Assembly: GCA_018665005.1 (NCBI GenBank)
Contig: JABJEE010000056.1
Coordinates: 1-6,618 of the forward strand
Source of the DNA: Flavobacteriales bacterium
GTDB taxonomy: Bacteria > Bacteroidota > Bacteroidia > Flavobacteriales_D > Crocinitomicaceae
Reading direction: 5' to 3'
DNA: 6,618 nucleotides
Part shown: one piece after another, positions 1 through 4,486 of the stretch
Layout: every line of letters starts with the position of its first letter
Position numbering within the stretch: position 1 is the first letter of the stretch
Translations under genes and position numbers: made by a program
Notes under the pieces: generated by a model
The model's input: only the letters and a program-made list of their open reading frames with translations
Told to the model about the DNA's origin: nothing
Database searches by the model: none

Positions 1-14
1 AACAATAAATAAAA

Positions 15-41
15 TTGGTTAACGTTTTTAGTATTATATTG
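15..41 (+). promoter_or_regulatory. Weak candidate promoter for the outer-membrane protein gene
   Basis: A TTG at 15-17 and TATATTG at 35-41 are separated by 17 bases. This resembles the Bacteroidota arrangement of TTTG and TAnnTTTG, but the -7 element is one T short. It would leave a leader of only a few bases before the ATG at 51. No Shine-Dalgarno sequence is visible. The match is imperfect, and such strings are common in AT-rich DNA, so this is only a suggestion. Confidence 0.2.
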
Positions 42-50
42 CCCTTATAA

Positions 51-707
51 ATGAAAGTTCAGTTATTATTTATTTTGACATTCTTGTTTAGTTCCAATAT
101 TGGAATGGCTCAGTCAATAGATCCTGACGATTCTTTTACGATTGAGTTAGGTCTTCCAAATTCATTTTCGAATCAGCCCTTCAAAGAAATCATGCAGGGG
201 TTGGTATGCGTAAGTCCTTATTATCAGTATGCTTTTAAGAATGGCATAGCGATAGGAGCAGGAACCCACTATTCATATTTTGCAGTGAATGAATTTAGTC
301 TTCCTTCTGCAGTCTATGGTGGAATGCATACTCTAGCGGGATTCTTGAAGTTTTCGCATGAAAAGTTTTGGGGAGAACGTTTTGGAACTGATATCGGTAT
401 TAAGTTTGGCTATGCGTATTCCATGATAAAAACAGATGCATTAACAACTCAAGGAACATTGTTAAACGTAATTCAGTCAAGCTATATTGAGCCAGTAATT
501 GGTCTCATCTTATCTTCAGATGAAGCAAATTCTTATCGTTTGACCATTGGTTATCCTTTTTATGGTTTTGCATTTAAACCATGGGCCATTGGTGTAGAAA
601 GTGAATTAGGGTATGAAGCGAGCCAGTTTAATCGCATATCTTCTTTCTTAACAATAGGTTTTGGATATACTCATTATTTTAATGGAAAGAGCACCAATGC
701 GGATTAG
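51..707 (+). CDS. Putative small outer-membrane beta-barrel protein, function unknown
   Basis: This encodes 218 residues. I do not recognise a specific family. Residues 1-21 form a clear Sec signal peptide: Lys2, a hydrophobic core LLFILTFLF, and a likely cleavage site after MAQ. The mature part has alternating hydrophobic/polar stretches rich in Gly, Tyr and Phe (for example GIAIGAGTHYSYF at 65-77, FGTDIGIKFGYAYS at 111-124 and YRLTIGYPFYGFAF at 162-175). It ends in a strand-like TIGFGYTHYF at 201-210, typical of the last strand of an outer-membrane barrel. Only about eight short strands fit this length, which suggests an OmpA/OmpX-type or OmpW-like barrel rather than a porin. There are no transmembrane helices after the signal peptide and no lipobox. 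The start is the first ATG and gives the signal peptide. The stop abuts the stop of the convergent carboxylase gene. The barrel call is inferred from the sequence pattern; the ligand or role is unknown. Confidence 0.7.
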   Translation: MKVQLLFILTFLFSSNIGMAQSIDPDDSFTIELGLPNSFSNQPFKEIMQGLVCVSPYYQYAFKNGIAIGAGTHYSYFAVNEFSLPSAVYGGMHTLAGFLKFSHEKFWGERFGTDIGIKFGYAYSMIKTDALTTQGTLLNVIQSSYIEPVIGLILSSDEANSYRLTIGYPFYGFAFKPWAIGVESELGYEASQFNRISSFLTIGFGYTHYFNGKSTNAD

Positions 708-2351
708 TTAGGTCTGAATAACTCCCACGTTATATTTATCATCAGTCTTATTATGGTTTGCCATTTCTATGCCCATTGAAATGACCTTACGAGTATCCAC
801 GGGATCTATTATGGCATCTATCCACAACCTACTTGCTGCATAATAAGGAGAGATTTGTTTGTCGTATTTGCTTTTTATTTTGTCAAATAATTCCTGCTCT
901 TTCTCTTTCGTAATTTTTTCACCTTTCGATTTTAAAGAGGACACTTCAATTTGTAGTAAGGTTTTAGCCGCTGCAGACCCGCTCATTACTGCTATTTCAG
1001 CTGTGGGCCAGCCTACAATTATTCTTGGGTCATACGCCTTTCCACACATGGCATAATTTCCAGCACCATAGGAATTACCTATGACAATTGAAAATTTGGG
1101 TACAACGGAATTTGACATGGCATTTACCATTTTTGCTCCATCTTTAATGATACCTCCGTGCTCACTTTTTGATCCCACCATAAAACCAGTAACATCATGA
1201 ATAAAGACCAATGGGATTTTCTTTTGATTACAATTCATTATGAATCTTGATGCCTTGTCTGCTGAATCAGAATAAATCACTCCACCAAATTGCATTTCAC
1301 CTTTCGCATTCTTGACAATTTCTCTATTATTCATAACAATACCAACGCTCCAACCATCAATTCTAGCATATGCTGTAATCAATGTTTTACCGTATCCTGC
1401 TTTATATTCAGTATATTTTGAATCATCAACTAGACATTCTAATAATTTCTTACTTGCATACGGTTTTGACCTTACAGCAGGCATCAATCCATAAACTCTC
1501 TTTAGATCATGTTTGGGTTCTATTGCATCTTCACGATTAAATCCTGCTTTATCAGAATCGCCAATGCGTCCCATAATATCTCTAATGGTTTTAAGACACT
1601 CTTTATCGTTCTCAACTTTATAATCGCATACACCAGAAATTTCTGTTTGTGTATGAGCACCTCCTAGCTCTTCGTTATCAATGGATTCACCAATTGCGGC
1701 TTTAACCAAATATGATCCTGCAAGGAAAATGGTCCCGGTTTTATTTACGATTAGAGATTCATCTGACATTATTGGAAGATAAGCTCCTCCAGCCACACAG
1801 CTTCCCATAACGGCTGCAATTTGAACAATTCCTTTAGAACTCATAATGGCATTGTTTCTGAAAATCCTACCAAAATGTTCTTTATCTGGGAATATTTCAT
1901 CTTGCATTGGAAGAAATACGCCTGCGGAGTCAACAAGATAAATAATAGGTAAATTATTGTCCATTGCGATTTCTTGTGCTCTCAAATTCTTTTTACCGGT
2001 GATTGGAAACCAAGCACCTGCTTTTACGGTGGCATCATTTGCAACGACAACACATTGTTTTTGACTGACGTAACCAATCACAACCACAACACCACCTGAA
2101 GGGCACCCTCCATATTCTTCATACATTCCATCACCAGCAAAGGCTGCAATCTCTTGACTTTTGGTATCAGAATCTAAGAGAAGTTTTATTCTTTCACGTG
2201 CAGTGAGCTTTCCTTTTTTATGAAGCTTATCGATTTTCGCTTTTCCTCCTCCAAGGTAAATTTTGTCTAAGGCTATTTCCATAGACCTTATTTTGAGACG
2301 CATTTGGTCCTCGTTGTAATTAAAATCAATTTCTGAAGATGAGACGGCCAT
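708..2351 (-). CDS. Acyl-CoA carboxylase carboxyltransferase (beta) subunit, 3-methylcrotonyl-CoA carboxylase-like
   Basis: This 547-residue cytoplasmic protein has the usual length for the family. It transfers CO2 from carboxybiotin to an acyl-CoA. The N-terminal carboxyltransferase half carries the N-terminal signature LTARERIKLLLD (49-60), SGG at 85-87, the acyl-CoA-binding stretch LVDSAGVFLP (139-148) and the oxyanion/Gly-rich MGSCVAGGAYLPIMSDE (182-198). The C-terminal, biotin-binding half carries DVTGFMVG (386-393), GAKMVNA (405-411), GNSYGAGNYAMCG (425-437), WPTAEIAVMSG (448-458) and RLWIDAIIDPVDTR (508-521). FPDKEHFGRIFRN followed by MSSKGI and GGAY.P.MSDE is the pattern of 3-methylcrotonyl-CoA carboxylase (leucine breakdown) rather than propionyl-CoA carboxylase beta. 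Geranyl-CoA or another branched acyl-CoA cannot be excluded. It differs from typical versions in SEHGGIIKDGAKM and in WPTAEIAVMSG, where many relatives have WPNARISVMGG. The biotin carboxylase/biotin carrier partner is not in this window. The ATG at 2349-2351 is preceded by a matching -7 element. Confidence 0.93.
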   Translation of the reverse strand: MAVSSSEIDFNYNEDQMRLKIRSMEIALDKIYLGGGKAKIDKLHKKGKLTARERIKLLLDSDTKSQEIAAFAGDGMYEEYGGCPSGGVVVVIGYVSQKQCVVVANDATVKAGAWFPITGKKNLRAQEIAMDNNLPIIYLVDSAGVFLPMQDEIFPDKEHFGRIFRNNAIMSSKGIVQIAAVMGSCVAGGAYLPIMSDESLIVNKTGTIFLAGSYLVKAAIGESIDNEELGGAHTQTEISGVCDYKVENDKECLKTIRDIMGRIGDSDKAGFNREDAIEPKHDLKRVYGLMPAVRSKPYASKKLLECLVDDSKYTEYKAGYGKTLITAYARIDGWSVGIVMNNREIVKNAKGEMQFGGVIYSDSADKASRFIMNCNQKKIPLVFIHDVTGFMVGSKSEHGGIIKDGAKMVNAMSNSVVPKFSIVIGNSYGAGNYAMCGKAYDPRIIVGWPTAEIAVMSGSAAAKTLLQIEVSSLKSKGEKITKEKEQELFDKIKSKYDKQISPYYAASRLWIDAIIDPVDTRKVISMGIEMANHNKTDDKYNVGVIQT

Positions 2352-2359
2352 AAGAATAT

Positions 2360-2371
2360 TTTGAATTCAAA
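2360..2371. promoter_or_regulatory. Perfect 12-bp palindrome at the predicted carboxylase transcription start; candidate operator
   Basis: TTTGAATTCAAA reads the same on both strands. It overlaps four bases of the minus-strand -7 element (2368-2375) and covers the expected transcription start of the carboxylase gene, 8 bases upstream of its ATG. A dimeric repressor bound here would block that promoter. The position is suggestive, but 12-bp AT-rich palindromes also occur by chance, and no regulator is encoded in the window. Confidence 0.35.
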
Positions 2372-2375
2372 TATA
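2368..2375 (-). promoter_or_regulatory. -7 promoter element of the carboxylase gene (TATATTTG)
   Basis: Read on the minus strand this is TATATTTG, a full match to the Bacteroidota -7 consensus TAnnTTTG. It ends 16 bases upstream of the ATG at 2351, implying a leader of roughly 12 bases. No TTTG stands at the usual distance for a -33 element, so support comes from the -7 match and position only. Confidence 0.5.
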
Positions 2376-2419
2376 CGAAACTCAAGTTTTTCACTCGTAA
2401 TGATTTGCACCTTTAATTG

Positions 2420-2427
2420 TACATTTG
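2420..2427 (+). promoter_or_regulatory. -7 promoter element of the symporter gene (TACATTTG)
   Basis: TACATTTG fits TAnnTTTG exactly and ends 16 bases before the ATG at 2444, the same spacing as in the divergent carboxylase gene. A TTTG lies at 2404-2407, but only 12 bases upstream, which is too close for a normal -33 element (about 19). The assignment therefore rests on the -7 element and its location. Confidence 0.5.
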
Positions 2428-2443
2428 TTAAAACTTATATTTT

Positions 2444-3832
2444 ATGAAGAATCTGGCATTGCATTGGAAAATCATGATCGGTATGGTTTTAGGTGTTCTA
2501 TGGGCCTTAATATCGGGTTATGCAGGCTGGAATACTTTTACTATCGATTGGATTGATCCTTTTGGTATCATTTTCATCAATTGTCTAAAATTTATTGCGA
2601 TTCCTTTGGTTTTGTTTTCGATTGTTGGAGGGGTTGCAAGTCTGGGCAATGTAAAGCAGCTGGGACGTATTGGCGCCAAAACACTAGGGCTTTATTTGCT
2701 AACGACAGTCGCATCTGTAACATTAGGTTTGACTTTAGTAAACTTGATTAGGCCAGGAGAGAATGCAATGGAAAACACAAACCGTTTGCGTTATGAAATA
2801 TGGGCACATTCTGAAGGCTTGGAAATAAAGGATGGAAAAAATGCCCTAAAAAATGCTGATCCAGAAGTCGTAAATAAAATTGAGAAATCTCTTGCTGAAG
2901 AAAAGGGATCTTCGGACTATCAAAAAATGATGTCTAAAAATGAAGAAGCCAAAGAAAGAGAACCAGGACCTTTACAGCCTTTTGTCGATATGGTACCTGA
3001 GAATCTTGTTAAATCATTTTCAAGTAGTAAATTGATGCTTCAAGTAATCTTTTTTGCACTGTTTTTTGGTGTAGCATTATCTATGTTACAAAATGAGAAA
3101 TCTAAACGTGTTCATGAATTTTTTGATGGAATGGGGGAAGTATTTATCAAAATGGTCAATATGATTATGGCGATTTCACCATTCTTTGTGTTTTGCCTCA
3201 TGGCGGGAGTATTAGCAAAAATAGCCAACTCACCGTCAGAGCTATTTTCTTTGTTTAGTACTTTAGGTTTGTATTCTTTGGTTGTTCTTTTGGGCTTAAG
3301 CTTGTTGTTATTTGGCTTTTACCCTCTGTTACAAAGAGTTTTTGGTGTCAAATATGGGTATTTCGATTTTTACAAGAAAATGAGTCCTGCTCAATTTCTT
3401 GCATTTTCGACGAGTTCAAGTGCGGCCACATTACCGGTCACCATTCGATGTGTTGAAAATAACTTAAAGGTCCCTAAAAAAGTAAGTGATTTTGTTTTAC
3501 CGATAGGTGCAACAGTAAATATGGACGGAACATCGTTATATCAGGCTGTGGCGGTTATATTTTTGGCGCAATTTCATGGTGTGGATTTAACCTTGTCTCA
3601 ACAAATAGGAATTGTAGCAACAACAACTTTGGCTTCAATTGGATCGGCAGCAGTTCCCAGTGCAGGTTTAATTATGTTAATGTTTGTTTTGTCATCAGTA
3701 GGACTGAATCCAATGTGGATAATAATAATCTATCCTATAGATAGAATTTTGGATATGTGCAGAACAGTGATTAATGTAACCAGTGATGCTACTGTTGCAT
3801 CTATAGTGGCAAAATCAGAGCAAGGAAGATAA
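2444..3832 (+). CDS. Dicarboxylate/amino acid:cation symporter (SLC1/DAACS family), probably for glutamate/aspartate
   Basis: This 462-residue inner-membrane secondary transporter has the full family length. It would couple uptake of an acidic substrate to Na+ or H+. All core motifs are present: HP1 serine-rich TSSSAATLPVT (323-333), the TM7 cation motif NMDGT (359-363), the HP2 tip GSAAVPSAG (400-408), and TM8 DRILDMCRTVINVTSD (433-448). Aligned by eye to archaeal GltPh, D437 matches the residue that binds the substrate amino group (D394). R440 matches the side-chain carboxylate binder (R397). N444 and D448 match sodium ligands N401 and D405. C4-dicarboxylate carriers of the DctA type have Ser-Glu-Cys-Arg here instead of Asp-Met-Cys-Arg, which favours acidic amino acids over succinate/malate; that is inference. 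Residues 104-176 form an unusually long charged periplasmic loop between TM3 and TM4. The gene is divergent from the carboxylase gene, and its stop abuts that of the convergent hydrolase gene. The start is the ATG giving TM1 immediately. Confidence 0.93.
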   Translation: MKNLALHWKIMIGMVLGVLWALISGYAGWNTFTIDWIDPFGIIFINCLKFIAIPLVLFSIVGGVASLGNVKQLGRIGAKTLGLYLLTTVASVTLGLTLVNLIRPGENAMENTNRLRYEIWAHSEGLEIKDGKNALKNADPEVVNKIEKSLAEEKGSSDYQKMMSKNEEAKEREPGPLQPFVDMVPENLVKSFSSSKLMLQVIFFALFFGVALSMLQNEKSKRVHEFFDGMGEVFIKMVNMIMAISPFFVFCLMAGVLAKIANSPSELFSLFSTLGLYSLVVLLGLSLLLFGFYPLLQRVFGVKYGYFDFYKKMSPAQFLAFSTSSSAATLPVTIRCVENNLKVPKKVSDFVLPIGATVNMDGTSLYQAVAVIFLAQFHGVDLTLSQQIGIVATTTLASIGSAAVPSAGLIMLMFVLSSVGLNPMWIIIIYPIDRILDMCRTVINVTSDATVASIVAKSEQGR

Positions 3833-3850
3833 TCATTTCAATATATGATT
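3831..3850. terminator. Weak inverted repeat across the convergent stop codons; possible bidirectional terminator
   Basis: AATCAT at 3831-3836 and ATGATT at 3845-3850 can pair as a 6-bp stem around an 8-base loop. The repeat begins within the symporter stop and includes the hydrolase stop. There is no GC in the stem beyond one pair per arm and no strong U tract, so intrinsic termination would be weak. It is listed because there is no intergenic space for any other terminator. Confidence 0.15.
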
Positions 3851-4447
3851 TAATGTAGGACCATCAATATCATGATTCCCATCATAGATATGTGTAGAAA
3901 ATCCAATTCTCTCGTAAAATTTCAATTCTTCTTTTCGTTTGATATTGTCAATGAATTCGTCATTTATTCCTACGACGTATGAATTTTTATGTGTACTGGT
4001 CAGCATAGACTTTTCAATATCAGGTGGAAATACGGATGACCATAAAATGAGTCTGTCAAATTTATTTGGGGCGTCATAAAACCATCTAGCCGCTGTGGCT
4101 CCTCCTTGCGAAAAACCAAGAAGAATGATTTCTTCAATTGACGTTTCATCTTTCAATTTCCGAAGAAGAGCATTGAGCCAAATAATATTATCCTTAATAT
4201 CATGATCTCGTGCTTCCTTAGTCATCCAAGATGCGCCAACTCTACCAGAATAGCCCTTGCGATAAAAACGGTGAGGTCCCTCAGGAGCCACGACAAAAGA
4301 GGAATCAGAACACATACTAAATTTCCTTAAAAAGAACTTGGCAAGTTGTCCATAACCGTGAAGCACAATTAATAAACGTTTGGATTTATTCTTATCACCA
4401 AGAGTGAAATATCTGTAAGTTTTAGAATGAGAGAAACTGTGGTCCAT
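3833..4447 (-). CDS. Alpha/beta-hydrolase of the phospholipase/carboxylesterase family
   Basis: This encodes a 204-residue probable cytoplasmic serine esterase. The nucleophile motif GFSQGG lies at 111-116 with Ser113 as nucleophile, and GFSQGG is characteristic of the small carboxylesterase/lysophospholipase group (Abhydrolase_2). Asp163 in GINDEF and His192 in DGNHDID complete the catalytic triad in the right order and spacing. LLIVLHGYGQ (25-34) supplies the oxyanion-hole strand. APEGPHR (54-60) and GRVGASWM (68-75) are also family-like. The natural substrate is unknown. The reading frame stays open upstream to an ATG at 4654 (273 residues), but I chose the ATG at 4445-4447. The family begins close to this point, and the extra 69 residues are basic, unlike the family, and lie antisense to the start and signal peptide of the TonB receptor gene. 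Its stop directly abuts the symporter stop; upstream it shares a 39-bp divergent spacer. Confidence 0.87.
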   Translation of the reverse strand: MDHSFSHSKTYRYFTLGDKNKSKRLLIVLHGYGQLAKFFLRKFSMCSDSSFVVAPEGPHRFYRKGYSGRVGASWMTKEARDHDIKDNIIWLNALLRKLKDETSIEEIILLGFSQGGATAARWFYDAPNKFDRLILWSSVFPPDIEKSMLTSTHKNSYVVGINDEFIDNIKRKEELKFYERIGFSTHIYDGNHDIDGPTLNHILK

Positions 4448-4449
4448 AT

Positions 4450-4482
4450 TTTGTACTAAGCCTAATAAAAATAATAAATTTG
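4450..4482 (+). promoter_or_regulatory. Bacteroidota-type promoter of the TonB receptor gene
   Basis: TTTG at 4450-4453 and TAAATTTG at 4475-4482 are separated by 21 bases. This is a complete match to the -33/-7 housekeeping promoter pattern of the phylum (TTTG, about 19 bases, TAnnTTTG). Transcription should start about 4-5 bases after the -7 element, that is at or next to the GTG start codon at 4487. It is the best promoter in the window, although AT-rich spacers make chance matches possible. Confidence 0.55.
4466..4473 (-). promoter_or_regulatory. Possible -7 element of the hydrolase gene (TATTTTTA)
   Basis: On the minus strand the spacer reads TATTTTTA, matching seven of the eight positions of TAnnTTTG. 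It ends 18 bases before the hydrolase ATG at 4447, close to the 16-base spacing of the other genes. No -33 TTTG is seen. The low complexity of the spacer makes this a weak call. Confidence 0.25.
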
Positions 4483-4486
4483 CAGA

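Noticed and set aside
706..723. Inverted repeat AGTTA/TAACT as a terminator at the first convergent junction
   Set aside because: A 5-bp AT-rich stem without a U tract is too weak to call and is expected often by chance.
859..1056. Plus-strand reading frame of 65 codons
   Set aside because: It lies wholly antisense within the well-conserved carboxylase gene and has no domain or promoter signal of its own.
1312..1494. Plus-strand reading frame of 60 codons
   Set aside because: It is antisense inside the carboxylase gene; no recognisable protein features.
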